Of a stretch of DNA of 64,000 nucleotides, positions 55,637-64,000 are shown one piece after another. The stretch spans positions 1 through 64,000 of the forward strand of contig CAZYYM010000006.1 of NCBI GenBank assembly GCA_964651385.1, read 5' to 3'. How positions within the stretch are numbered: the first letter of the stretch is position 1; the number at the start of each line of letters is the position of its first letter. Origin of the DNA: GCA-001735895 sp964651385. Its GTDB lineage: Bacteria; Pseudomonadota; Gammaproteobacteria; GCA-001735895. The notes under the pieces are model-generated. The model saw nothing but the letters and a program-made list of their open reading frames with translations, searched no databases and had not been told where the DNA came from. The translations under genes and the position numbers were made by a program.

Positions 55637-58142
55637 GCTGTTCTGGGTTAGCAAAGCGGTTTTCAGTCACTACTGGCGGCATCGTTGGCAAACTCTGTTT
55701 TTATTAACCGGGCTGGTGGCCGGAGTCGGTCTGTGGAGCGCCGTTCAGATCATCAACGAACAGGCTCGTTTAAGTTATCAACAGGCGGATTCGCTACTCG
55801 GTATACAGGCCAGTCACTGGATTCGCAGCCGCTCCGAGCTGGGTGTTTCGCAATCTGACTATATCAAATTACGTCGGCAGGGCTTTCGCCGGCTATTCCC
55901 GATTGTTGAAGGCCGGGTAAGTACGAGTGCCGGAAATCCAATTCGTATAATCGCCACCGATTTATTGGCGTTGCCGAATAATATATTCGAATCCGTTGGG
56001 CATGATTCGACAGTCTCATCGGCATCTGGCTGGCTTGAATTTGTGCAACCGCCTTATCGCGCGTGGGTTCCACATCAGCTCGCCGAGGAATTTAACCTAA
56101 AAAACGGTGATCAGTTGCTACTAAGCGACGGCAGGCGATTACCGCCAACGTCGGTACAAAGCCACCAACAGCAGGGCAGGCGGATATTTATGGATATCGC
56201 GGCAGCTTTCGAACTGCTCAATAAACAACATTTCAGCTACCTGGCCGTTGCAAATCCAAGTCCCGAAGTACTCGACAATTTGCAGAAAGCCTTACCCGAA
56301 AACCTCAAACTGGTGGAGAACCGGCAACATCTGGATCTTGCACAACTCACCGAAAGCCTGCACACGCATCTTAGCGCTATGAGCTTGCTTTCCTTCGCGG
56401 TCGGCTTATTCATTGTTTTCAATGCGGTGAGATTTTCACTCTGGCATCGTCGATCCACTCTTCTAAATTTACGTTTAATGGGTGTCAGTGCAGGTCAGTT
56501 TTTACTGGCGATTGCGCTGGAGTTAGTACTCTGGAGTCTAATTGGATCCGGTATGGGCCTTATACTAGGATTCCAAATTGGACACTGGTTGCTGCCGGGT
56601 CTGGGTACAAGCCTGCACAGCCTGTATGACGCTACCGTCGAAACCGAATTAATCTGGCAGATTGACACCGTTTTCAAGGCCTGGATGATTACTTTGGCAG
56701 GATTATTATGGGCATTGGGCTGGCCCATTTATCAACAGCTAAAACATAATAGCCTGCCTTCAAATGTGACAACCAGAGTGCCACAGGATGAACGGCAGTC
56801 TCGATCCCAACTGGCAATAGCCGGGTTTGTTTTAATATTACTGGCCGGCTTTATTTACCCCTATATAAATACCATCCTAAGTGGATTCGTATTGCTGGGA
56901 TTATTGCTTTTTGGCGCCGCCTGGTTATTACCGACACTGCTCGCATCGGTACTCACATTATTGTCCAGATACATCCCTGAAAGACACTTATTGGCGCGCT
57001 GGCTGGTCAGCGACGGCTGGGCGCAATTACCTGCCTTTCGACCTGCGATGATGGCATTAATGCTGGCAATGACTGCAAATTTGGGCGTAGGCGCCCTGGT
57101 AGACAGTTTTCGCAACGCATTCGTCAACTGGCTGGAAATTCGCCAAAGCGCCGATATTTATCTACGCTCGCCTAATGTCAATATCAATCTATTGCTTGAT
57201 CCACAACAGTCGTCGCAATGGCTGGCGTACAGCCATCAACGTATTGGCGTCAGCAGCCGTTGGCGTGACCGGCTAACATTCATCAGAGGCGTGGATACCC
57301 ATGCGCCCGACAGTCGAGCTCTGCCACTGGCACAATGGCTGGGTGCAACTCCCGAAGATGCCCTGGCTCAATGGCGGGAACAACCCTCCCGCATTCTCGC
57401 CAACGAGCAGACGCATTACCTGGGTGGACTGCAACTCGGTGACAAACTCGAACTGCAATCTGACAACGGTTCCCGAGAATACCAGGTAGTCGGATTTTTC
57501 TACGACTACGGCACACCTTATTTCCAGTTTTATTTACCCTATGCCGAAGTCGCTGGACATTGGCGGACGCATCGTTCGCAAGGTATCGCGCTGTGGTTAA
57601 AAACATCGATTAATCCGCAGCAAAACATCCAGCGTGCCGAAGCAGCCATGCGTGCCGCCGGCGCCAGAACCGGTGACTGGATATCGCAATCTCAGGTTCG
57701 AAAATTATCCTTAAAAATTTTTGATCGTACCTTCGCCATTACCTCGGCGATGAATGGCCTGACCATGATTGTCGCGGCGATTGCTTTGCTGGCGTCATTA
57801 CTGGCTATCCTGCAGGAACGTCTGCCACAGTATGCACAATGGCAGGCGCTGGGCATCCGCTGGTCCGAACAAATGTTAATTATTAGCTGCCCGATATTTA
57901 TTTTTGTCTGTATTTCGTGGTTATTGGCAATTCCGCTCGGCGCCCTGTTAAGCTGGTTATTGATTCACAAACTGAATATTGTCAGCTTTGGCTGGAGTAT
58001 GCCAATGACCTGGGATATGACACCGGCCTGGCAACTGGCGGGCGTCATCTTACTGGTAGTCGGCTGCACACTGCTGCTCGCCGGCTGGCAATTACGGCGA
58101 CGCCTGCCCGAGGCACTCGCACAGCTCGGGGAACTGGCATGA
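55626..58142 (+). CDS. FtsX-like ABC permease (AttF/AttG-like fusion)
   Basis: An 838-residue inner-membrane protein. One N-terminal helix and a periplasmic MacB-like region precede three helices (MSLLSFAVGLFIVFNAVRF onward); then a middle hydrophobic pair, a second periplasmic region, and three C-terminal helices (MNGLTMIVAAIALLASLLAIL, then VGCTLLLAGWQLRRR). This is the double-FtsX layout. The ATG at 55626 overlaps the ATPase end by 11 bases; longer starts are rejected. The stop overlaps the next gene (ATGA). Confidence 0.88.
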   Translation: MTSRLFWVSKAVFSHYWRHRWQTLFLLTGLVAGVGLWSAVQIINEQARLSYQQADSLLGIQASHWIRSRSELGVSQSDYIKLRRQGFRRLFPIVEGRVSTSAGNPIRIIATDLLALPNNIFESVGHDSTVSSASGWLEFVQPPYRAWVPHQLAEEFNLKNGDQLLLSDGRRLPPTSVQSHQQQGRRIFMDIAAAFELLNKQHFSYLAVANPSPEVLDNLQKALPENLKLVENRQHLDLAQLTESLHTHLSAMSLLSFAVGLFIVFNAVRFSLWHRRSTLLNLRLMGVSAGQFLLAIALELVLWSLIGSGMGLILGFQIGHWLLPGLGTSLHSLYDATVETELIWQIDTVFKAWMITLAGLLWALGWPIYQQLKHNSLPSNVTTRVPQDERQSRSQLAIAGFVLILLAGFIYPYINTILSGFVLLGLLLFGAAWLLPTLLASVLTLLSRYIPERHLLARWLVSDGWAQLPAFRPAMMALMLAMTANLGVGALVDSFRNAFVNWLEIRQSADIYLRSPNVNINLLLDPQQSSQWLAYSHQRIGVSSRWRDRLTFIRGVDTHAPDSRALPLAQWLGATPEDALAQWREQPSRILANEQTHYLGGLQLGDKLELQSDNGSREYQVVGFFYDYGTPYFQFYLPYAEVAGHWRTHRSQGIALWLKTSINPQQNIQRAEAAMRAAGARTGDWISQSQVRKLSLKIFDRTFAITSAMNGLTMIVAAIALLASLLAILQERLPQYAQWQALGIRWSEQMLIISCPIFIFVCISWLLAIPLGALLSWLLIHKLNIVSFGWSMPMTWDMTPAWQLAGVILLVVGCTLLLAGWQLRRRLPEALAQLGELA

Positions 58143-59200
58143 GGAACTTGTTGCCCTTACTCATTCTATTATCCACTGTGCTGGCAGATGACAGTTTCGA
58201 GGTTTTACGCGATGATGCCGAAGGTTATGCCCGGGTAATACCTGGAAAGGTTTTTGATTTTCCTTTTGACCATGGCCCGCATCCCGACTTTCGCATCGAG
58301 TGGTGGTATTTAACTGGTAATTTACAGGATGCAAAGGGACGCTCCTGGGGGTTACAGTGGACTCTGTTTCGTCAGTCGCTTTCGCCTGGATCGATAACGA
58401 AACGGGGCTGGTCGAACAGTCAACTCTGGATGGCCCATGCTGCCATCAGCACTCCCGACGGTCATCAATTTGAACAACGCTTTGCGCGCGGTGGCATCGG
58501 GCAGGCAGGAGTAAGACTCGATGATCGATTCGAAGCCTGGATAGATGATTGGATATGGCAATCTGATACCGACTCATTGTTTCCTTCACAGCTGCAATTT
58601 CGTATTGCCGACAAAGACATTCATATGCAATTAAGCAGCACTGCCGGCTGGGTGTTGCACGGCGACTCGGGATACAGTCAAAAATCACAACAGGGTCAGG
58701 CCAGTTATTACTACAGTCAACCACGGATACAAATAAAGGGCAGGATTGCGGGACAACTATTGGCCGGCTCCGCATGGCTGGACAGAGAATGGAGTTCGCA
58801 GCCCCTGTCGCCGAATCAGGACGGCTGGGACTGGTTCTCGTTGCACTTGAATGATGGTTATAAGCTCATGCTTTACCGATTGCGACATGACGACGGTGAA
58901 CATTGGCTAAGCGGTAGCTGGGTAGACCCTCTTGGCAAAGTTCGACATCTTGCTAAAGATCAAATTGAATTAACTGTGCTTGCCAAACGAGGGATTGAAA
59001 TTGACAGCAAAAAAATTATTTTACCACTGGACTGGAGAATCGCTTTACCTGGATTAAATCGCCACTTTCAAGTTAAGCCTTTGTACGATCAACAGTGGAT
59101 GGAGGCGAGATTTCCTTACTGGGAGGGCGTTGTTCTAGTAAAAGATGATAACGGTGAACAGGTTGGCGAAGGATACATGGAATTAACGGGATACCAATAA
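58139..59200 (+). CDS. AttH/CrtC-like lipocalin-domain protein, secreted
   Basis: A 353-residue protein with a signal peptide (LLPLLILLSTVLA) and the AttH/hydroxyneurosporene synthase-like double lipocalin fold: FPFDHGPHPDFRIEWWYLTGNL, WGLQWTLFRQ, MAHAAISTPDG and AWLDREWSSQPLSPNQDGWDWFS are family motifs. The ATG at 58139 overlaps the permease stop by four bases and begins a proper signal peptide. AttH proteins accompany this ABC exporter in many proteobacteria, probably handling a lipophilic molecule in the periplasm; the substrate is unknown. Confidence 0.87.
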   Translation: MRNLLPLLILLSTVLADDSFEVLRDDAEGYARVIPGKVFDFPFDHGPHPDFRIEWWYLTGNLQDAKGRSWGLQWTLFRQSLSPGSITKRGWSNSQLWMAHAAISTPDGHQFEQRFARGGIGQAGVRLDDRFEAWIDDWIWQSDTDSLFPSQLQFRIADKDIHMQLSSTAGWVLHGDSGYSQKSQQGQASYYYSQPRIQIKGRIAGQLLAGSAWLDREWSSQPLSPNQDGWDWFSLHLNDGYKLMLYRLRHDDGEHWLSGSWVDPLGKVRHLAKDQIELTVLAKRGIEIDSKKIILPLDWRIALPGLNRHFQVKPLYDQQWMEARFPYWEGVVLVKDDNGEQVGEGYMELTGYQ

Positions 59201-59206
59201 TCGGGG

Positions 59207-60256
59207 TTACATTCGGCTTAATATTTTTCGCACAGGTACCGGTAATCCATATTCGGATAATTTATCCAGAGGCACAAATGCTAGATCATCATTGTCAGAG
59301 ATTTTCCCCGGCAGGGTTTCAACCACTATTTTAGCCACCGATATATGCAGGCTAAAATGCGTAAACTGGTGCTTTAGAAAATTTTCACTGACCGACAGGT
59401 GATGTGGTTGTCGTGATAAATTTCTTGCCTGCCAGGCGTCAATTTCATCGACCCCACCTACTTCCGGCAGGGACCACAAACCACCCCAAACGCCAGTCGG
59501 TGGACGACGATGCAACAGAACCCGGTCTTTGTAACTATGCAGCAGCATCAACGTCTTTTTACATGGTTTTGTTTTGGCTGGTTTCCTGTGTGGATACAGA
59601 TGCTGTGTTTGATGTTGAAAACTGTGGCAATGCAAATTCAATGGGCATTTTTGACAAAGTGGTTTTGAATTCAGACAAACCATAGAACCCAAATCCATCA
59701 TCGCCTGATTAAAGTCACCGGTTCTTTGCATTGGTGTAACCTGTTCGGAACGCTCCCAAAGCCGTTTCATCGTCTTACTTTGGCCGTACCAGCCCGAAAC
59801 CTGGAAACAACGCGCAAGTACACGTTTGACATTGCCATCAAGTATTGCCCGGCTTTGTCCATGCGAAAAAGTCAGAATTGCGGCAGCTGTAGAACGTCCA
59901 ATTCCGGGCAATTCCAGAACGGATTCCATTGAATCGGGAAATACTGCATCGTGTCGGTCACGAATGAGCCGGGCCGCCTTATGCAGGTTTCTGGCCCGCG
60001 CATAGTAACCGAGTCCCTGCCAGAGCAGCAGAACCTGATCAATATCGGCATCGGCGAGAGCTGCGATAGATGGGAACCTTTCAAGAAACCGTCGGTAGTA
60101 AGGAATAACCGTGGCAACCTGGGTTTGCTGCAACATGATCTCCGACAGCCAAACCCGGTAGGCGGTCTTGTCCTTTTGCCAGGGTAAATCGTGGCGACCA
60201 TGCAGTTCAAACCAATCGAGCAATGTCTCGCCAAAGGATACGCTTTTGTCCGGCAT
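59207..60256 (-). CDS. mutY: adenine DNA glycosylase MutY
   Basis: A 349-residue base-excision enzyme removing adenine mispaired with 8-oxoguanine. Catalytic E39 (WLSEIMLQQTQV), the helix-hairpin-helix LELPGIGRSTAAAIL, catalytic D140 (AILDGNVKRV) and four cysteines of the [4Fe-4S] cluster (C194, C201, C204, C210) are all present, with a C-terminal NUDIX-like domain (GVWGGLWSLPEV). The longer start is a TTG at 60268; the ATG at 60256 is preferred. It lies four bases after asmA, as in many gammaproteobacteria. Confidence 0.95.
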   Translation of the reverse strand: MPDKSVSFGETLLDWFELHGRHDLPWQKDKTAYRVWLSEIMLQQTQVATVIPYYRRFLERFPSIAALADADIDQVLLLWQGLGYYARARNLHKAARLIRDRHDAVFPDSMESVLELPGIGRSTAAAILTFSHGQSRAILDGNVKRVLARCFQVSGWYGQSKTMKRLWERSEQVTPMQRTGDFNQAMMDLGSMVCLNSKPLCQKCPLNLHCHSFQHQTQHLYPHRKPAKTKPCKKTLMLLHSYKDRVLLHRRPPTGVWGGLWSLPEVGGVDEIDAWQARNLSRQPHHLSVSENFLKHQFTHFSLHISVAKIVVETLPGKISDNDDLAFVPLDKLSEYGLPVPVRKILSRM

Positions 60257-60260
60257 ACTT

Positions 60261-62294
60261 TTATTCAAGCAGCTTTTTTAATTTGTCTTTGACTTTCGCT
60301 GTTGCCTTTTCCTTTGCTGCTTTCTTTCTTGCTTCGAGTACGGCTTTCTGTTTTTCGATTGTTTTTAACTTAACCGCCTCCAGCGCTGCTTTTTCCTCGG
60401 CGATTTTAGCTTTCAGAGCAGCCTTTTGAATATCTAGTTTGGCTTTGAGTTTGGCCTTCTCGGCAGCTATTTTTGCATCGCCTTTTGCCTTGAGCATTTC
60501 GTCGAGTTGCACATCAATATTCGGTTTTGTAAACGGGCCCTCTATGCGAACCGGAATCAACAGACCACTGAGCTGATCCCGGGTACTGCCCTGCTGCCCC
60601 TGCAAAGTACCAACCAGTTTGGCATTCACCAGATAATCCAGTGTATCGTTGTTCAGGTTAACCTGACCCTTACCGCCCACGCGTAACACCGGTGCCTGCA
60701 GGTTAAGGTCATCACTACTGAATACCCCTCGGGTTATCTTACCGGTCAGACTTAAAGCAGAAAAATCGGTTTTTTTCGCCAATTCAACGGGAGGGTTCTT
60801 ACCGCTAATTTTCGCTTTGGCTTTATCGAGCAGATAACGTAGATTAAATCCGTTTAAAGCACCATCGGAAAAAGCCAGCGACATGTCACCATTACTGTTT
60901 TTCTTTATCTCGCTTAGCCATACACCTTCACTATTGACATTGACACTCGCAGTCATCGCTCCGCTTATCTTATCTTCACCAGTAAAGTCAGCGAGCATTT
61001 TACCGACCTGTACAGCCGTCAGTTTTTTTCTGACCTGATATTTCGGGACAATGCCTTTGACATCGATTTGTACAGCGCCATCGAAGCCACCGTCGTAAAG
61101 CGACATTTGCAAGGGCATTATATCGATCACACCACCTTTCGCATTCATACCGAGCTTAATATGTTCCATCCACAGGTTTTGCAGTTTAAGTTTTGCAATC
61201 GTCAGGTTGCCGTCAATATTGAGTGATCTGATCAATTCCATTGGTAATTTGATTTCGACATCTTCGGCACTGCCGGTTTCGACCGGTTGTGGTTCTGCAT
61301 CGGTTTCCAGCCTCGAACCCGGGGGCGCTGTACCCAGCAATTCATCCAGGTTCAGCGTATCGGCTGCCAGTTCAAACGAGATAGCGGATTGCGAGTAATC
61401 ATGCACCGTGATGTCACCCATCAACCGTAAATTATTCAAGGCCAAAACCAGACCTTTTAAATCGATAGACCGGGTTGCCGGGTCGAAAGAAAGGCTCGCG
61501 GTCGATACCCCGGCAACTAACGGATCGAACGGTATCGAGCTGCCCTTTGCATCGAGTTTTAAATCGAGATTGTTGAGTTTAAGTTGATTACTGCCAAGCA
61601 GATATTGTATCTGACTGTTCAAATAGAGATTCGCATCGATCTCACCGCTACTTTGAACAGCAACATGCAGTTGCAGCGGAAATGCCGCGTCCGGCGTGAT
61701 ACGACCAGTCTTCAAATCTAGATCACTGACCCGATACTCGACACCGGCCTGTTTGTCTTTCCACAGCAGGCGGGCATTCTGAATATTCAAACCGCCAAAG
61801 GCGCCCCGCAGCTTCGGCGGTTGAATAGAATCCGACACTTCCGGCGTCGTTGATTCCGTCTGATCCGATGGACTCCCGGCTTGAACCAGGTCGTCCCAGT
61901 TCGTTACACCCGCTGAGTTTTTTTGCAAATTGATATCCAGATCGCGTAACAGCAATTGATCGATCTCCGGACTGAAAGCGACAATCGAGGCGACATCGAC
62001 ACTGATACTGACCTGATTAACTTTTACCATCGGTTCGCCGCCAAAGCCTTTGGCATTCGACAAACTCAATGCGCCGAGCTTCATGCCTAATGCCGGATAA
62101 AAAGTCAAGCCGACATCACCATAAAATTGCAAATCGCGACCTGTCTTCTCGCGTACCAGATCCGTCAGTTCCTGTTTGTAACCATTGGCATCGAATGTGG
62201 CGATGAATATACCAGTCACCGAGGCAATAAATACCACCAGGACCAGCAGCAGATAAGCAAACAGTTTAAAAAAAATTTTGATGATTCCTGACAT
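60261..62294 (-). CDS. asmA: AsmA family protein
   Basis: A 677-residue inner-membrane-anchored protein with a large periplasmic domain. Features are one N-terminal helix (FAYLLLVLVVFIASVTGIFI), the AsmA N-domain (VREKTGRDLQFYGDVGLTFYPALGMKLG, then LSNAKGFG), and the C-terminal AsmA repeat near NLRYLLDKAKAKISGK. The last 70 residues form a Lys/Ala/Glu-rich coiled coil. AsmA-like proteins are thought to help move phospholipids to the outer membrane. The TTG at 62303 is rejected for the ATG at 62294. Confidence 0.9.
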   Translation of the reverse strand: MSGIIKIFFKLFAYLLLVLVVFIASVTGIFIATFDANGYKQELTDLVREKTGRDLQFYGDVGLTFYPALGMKLGALSLSNAKGFGGEPMVKVNQVSISVDVASIVAFSPEIDQLLLRDLDINLQKNSAGVTNWDDLVQAGSPSDQTESTTPEVSDSIQPPKLRGAFGGLNIQNARLLWKDKQAGVEYRVSDLDLKTGRITPDAAFPLQLHVAVQSSGEIDANLYLNSQIQYLLGSNQLKLNNLDLKLDAKGSSIPFDPLVAGVSTASLSFDPATRSIDLKGLVLALNNLRLMGDITVHDYSQSAISFELAADTLNLDELLGTAPPGSRLETDAEPQPVETGSAEDVEIKLPMELIRSLNIDGNLTIAKLKLQNLWMEHIKLGMNAKGGVIDIMPLQMSLYDGGFDGAVQIDVKGIVPKYQVRKKLTAVQVGKMLADFTGEDKISGAMTASVNVNSEGVWLSEIKKNSNGDMSLAFSDGALNGFNLRYLLDKAKAKISGKNPPVELAKKTDFSALSLTGKITRGVFSSDDLNLQAPVLRVGGKGQVNLNNDTLDYLVNAKLVGTLQGQQGSTRDQLSGLLIPVRIEGPFTKPNIDVQLDEMLKAKGDAKIAAEKAKLKAKLDIQKAALKAKIAEEKAALEAVKLKTIEKQKAVLEARKKAAKEKATAKVKDKLKKLLE

Positions 62295-62354
62295 AATTTT
62301 CAATCCATATATAATGAACCCAATGTGGCATGAATCAGATATTGAATCAAGACG

Positions 62355-63407
62355 ATGAATAAAAAACTGGCCGATTGGATCTACGACTTGAAAGACCGAT
62401 GGGACAGGCGCTCGTCAGGTTCCAAAGGACTGTCTCGATGGCTCTCTTTACCGATATTGCTCGTCCCGCTATTTCTTTTCGCACTCGGCATTTACTGGAG
62501 CGTTGAACCCGACGCTTTCGACGTCGTCGAAGTAGCCGTTGCCAAAGCACCCGAAACCCGCGCCAAAATCACCACCGGCAGTTATACCACCAGTACCGTA
62601 ATTGTCGCGATGGAAACATTGCTCGATAAGCGCGGTGGCTACCTGAGCAACGATATTCTCCCACCCTCCATCTTCCTCGACAATATTCCCAACTGGGAAT
62701 TCGGTGTTCTCGTGCAGGTGCGCGATTTAACCCGCTCAATGCGAAACGACTATAGCCGTTCACAGTCCCAGTCTACCGAAGATGTCGACCTTATCATTGC
62801 CGAGCCGCAATTTAACTTCGATAACCAATCCTGGATTTTACCTGCCACCGAATCCGAGTACCGTAAGGGCATCAAGGCACTCTATGGCTACCTTGATCGA
62901 CTGCAGAATCCGGGTAATCCGGAAGCACAGTTTTACGCCCGAGCCGACAATCTGAAGGACTGGCTCAATCAGGTCGAGAAACGGCTCGGCAGCCTGTCAC
63001 AACGGCTCAGCGCAAGCGTCGGTCAAACCCGTTTGAATACCGATCTGGCTGGCGATGCCGAAGCGGTTCAATCGACCAAAACCGCGCAACAGGTTGCTGT
63101 CAAAACCCCCTGGAGCAAAATCGACGACGTTTTCTACGAAACTCGCGGTGCGGCCTGGGCTCTGATCCATTTTCTCAAAGCCGTCGAGCTCGATTTCGAA
63201 CCGGTATTGAAAAAGAAAAATGCACTGATCAGTCTGCGTCAGATTATCCGTGAACTCGAAGCCAGCCAGGAAACCCTGTGGAGCCCGATGATCATGAACG
63301 GTAGTGGCTTCGGACTGTTTGCCAATCACTCACTGGTGATGGCATCGTATATTTCCCGTGCCAATGCGGCGGTGATTGATTTGAGGAGTCTGCTGGAACA
63401 GGGTTAA
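62355..63407 (+). CDS. DUF2333 family membrane-anchored protein
   Basis: A 350-residue protein with one N-terminal membrane helix (LSLPILLVPLFLFALGIYW) and a large, mostly helical periplasmic domain. The order of motifs (TTSTVIVAMETLLDKRGGYLSND, PPSIFLDNIPNWEFGVLVQVRD, FYETRGAAWALIHFLKAVE) fits DUF2333, a proteobacterial family of unknown function. Divergent from asmA across 60 bases. gdhA follows after 55 bases. Confidence 0.85.
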   Translation: MNKKLADWIYDLKDRWDRRSSGSKGLSRWLSLPILLVPLFLFALGIYWSVEPDAFDVVEVAVAKAPETRAKITTGSYTTSTVIVAMETLLDKRGGYLSNDILPPSIFLDNIPNWEFGVLVQVRDLTRSMRNDYSRSQSQSTEDVDLIIAEPQFNFDNQSWILPATESEYRKGIKALYGYLDRLQNPGNPEAQFYARADNLKDWLNQVEKRLGSLSQRLSASVGQTRLNTDLAGDAEAVQSTKTAQQVAVKTPWSKIDDVFYETRGAAWALIHFLKAVELDFEPVLKKKNALISLRQIIRELEASQETLWSPMIMNGSGFGLFANHSLVMASYISRANAAVIDLRSLLEQG

Positions 63408-63462
63408 ATCGCAGACCCGATAATGGCTCGCGCTACTGGCCACCTGACATAGGAGAAAACCC

Positions 63463-64000
63463 ATGAGTTATGATGAAAGTCTGAACGTCGAACAGGAACT
63501 GGATCGTTTCATGAATGGCCTGATACGCCGAAATCCGGGCGAGGAAGAATTCCACCAGGCTGTACACGAAGTCGCAGCTACCATCATCCCGTTCATTCAC
63601 GATAAGCGCCTCTATCGGAAGCCGCGCATACTCGAACGTATGACCGAGCCGGACCGGGTCATATCATTTCGCGTATGCTGGGAAGACGATAACGGTAATG
63701 TGCGCGTCAATCGGGGTTATCGGGTACAATGTAATAACGCCATCGGTCCCTACAAGGGCGGCCTGCGATTTCACCACGATGTTACGCTCGGTACACTGAA
63801 GTTTTTATCCTTTGAACAAACCTTTAAGAACAGCCTGACCGGTTTACCGATGGGTGGTGCCAAAGGCGGCTCGGACTTCAACCCGAAAGGTAAAACGGAT
63901 AGTGAAGTCATGCGCTTCTGCCAGGCTTTCATGACCCAGTTATCTCGCCACATCGGTGCTAATACCGATGTGCCAGCAGGTGATATCGGTGTCGGTGCGC
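63463..64000 (+). CDS. gdhA: NADP-type glutamate dehydrogenase, 5' part
   Basis: The first 179 codons of glutamate dehydrogenase, cut by the window end. The ATG at 63463 has an AGGAG site seven bases upstream. Conserved segments are RVQCNNAIGPYKGGLRFH, then LPMGGAKGGSDFNPKGKTD with catalytic lysine K134, and DVPAGDIGVG at the edge. It forms glutamate from 2-oxoglutarate and ammonia; the sequence resembles the hexameric NADP-dependent class (E. coli GdhA). Coenzyme choice cannot be confirmed without the missing half. Confidence 0.92.
   Translation, partial: MSYDESLNVEQELDRFMNGLIRRNPGEEEFHQAVHEVAATIIPFIHDKRLYRKPRILERMTEPDRVISFRVCWEDDNGNVRVNRGYRVQCNNAIGPYKGGLRFHHDVTLGTLKFLSFEQTFKNSLTGLPMGGAKGGSDFNPKGKTDSEVMRFCQAFMTQLSRHIGANTDVPAGDIGVGA

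Noticed and set aside
1..64000. CRISPR arrays, tRNA or rRNA genes, insertion sequences, integrase attachment sites
   Set aside because: Looked for regularly spaced repeats, tRNA T-loop patterns, transposase or integrase motifs and flanking repeats; none was found by eye.

Overview
The window reads as chromosomal DNA of a motile-by-pili gammaproteobacterium, probably not an Enterobacterales member. Support comes from gene order: gshB beside pilG-pilH-pilI-pilJ-chpA, a TonB-like gene followed by yqgE-ruvX-pyrR-pyrB-pyrC', and pilT-pilU divergent from yggS-proC-yggT are all arrangements known from Pseudomonas aeruginosa and relatives. Coding density is high. No tRNA, rRNA, insertion sequence, integrase or CRISPR array was seen.

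Layout. 1-5150: a TetR-type repressor and a three-gene envelope operon (MMPL/RND exporter, LolA-like periplasmic protein, beta-barrel protein), with a near-consensus promoter carrying two repeated operator sites. 5152-9785: rapA, divergent from bioD-rarD. 9782-15611: central carbon genes tkt-gap-pgk-pyk on the minus strand, with an intrinsic terminator between gap and pgk. 15768-19343: a promoter and an S-adenosylhomocysteine (SAH) riboswitch ahead of metK-ahcY, then rsmE. 19333-29507: a Pil-Chp chemosensory cluster for twitching motility. 29874-36647: gshB, apbE, tonB3-like, yqgE, ruvX and the pyrRBC' block with a non-catalytic dihydroorotase. 36816-40218: three tandem PilT-family ATPases. 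40400-43414: yggS-proC-yggT and a PAP2 phosphatase.

43578-59200 is the accessory part: an orphan DUF6602-like protein with a long Ala/Pro-rich tail, an acyl-CoA synthetase, a decayed yigZ pseudogene, a complete type I Wadjet (JetABCD) anti-plasmid system, and, two bases after jetD, an AttEFGH-like ABC exporter/lipocalin cluster. 59207-64000 returns to housekeeping: mutY, asmA, a DUF2333 gene and the 5' part of gdhA, cut by the window end.

Functional links: the pil/chp genes, the three retraction-type ATPases and the TonB3-like protein all point to type IV pilus function. The SAH riboswitch links methyl-cycle flux to SAM synthesis and SAH removal. The best candidates for new biology are the extra PilU paralogue, the DUF6602-like protein lacking its expected catalytic lysine, the dyad upstream of the Wadjet operon and the riboswitch-controlled metK-ahcY pair. 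No wholly undescribed system could be demonstrated from sequence alone. Starts were moved from the longest open frame wherever a better ATG, ribosome binding site or operon overlap supported it.
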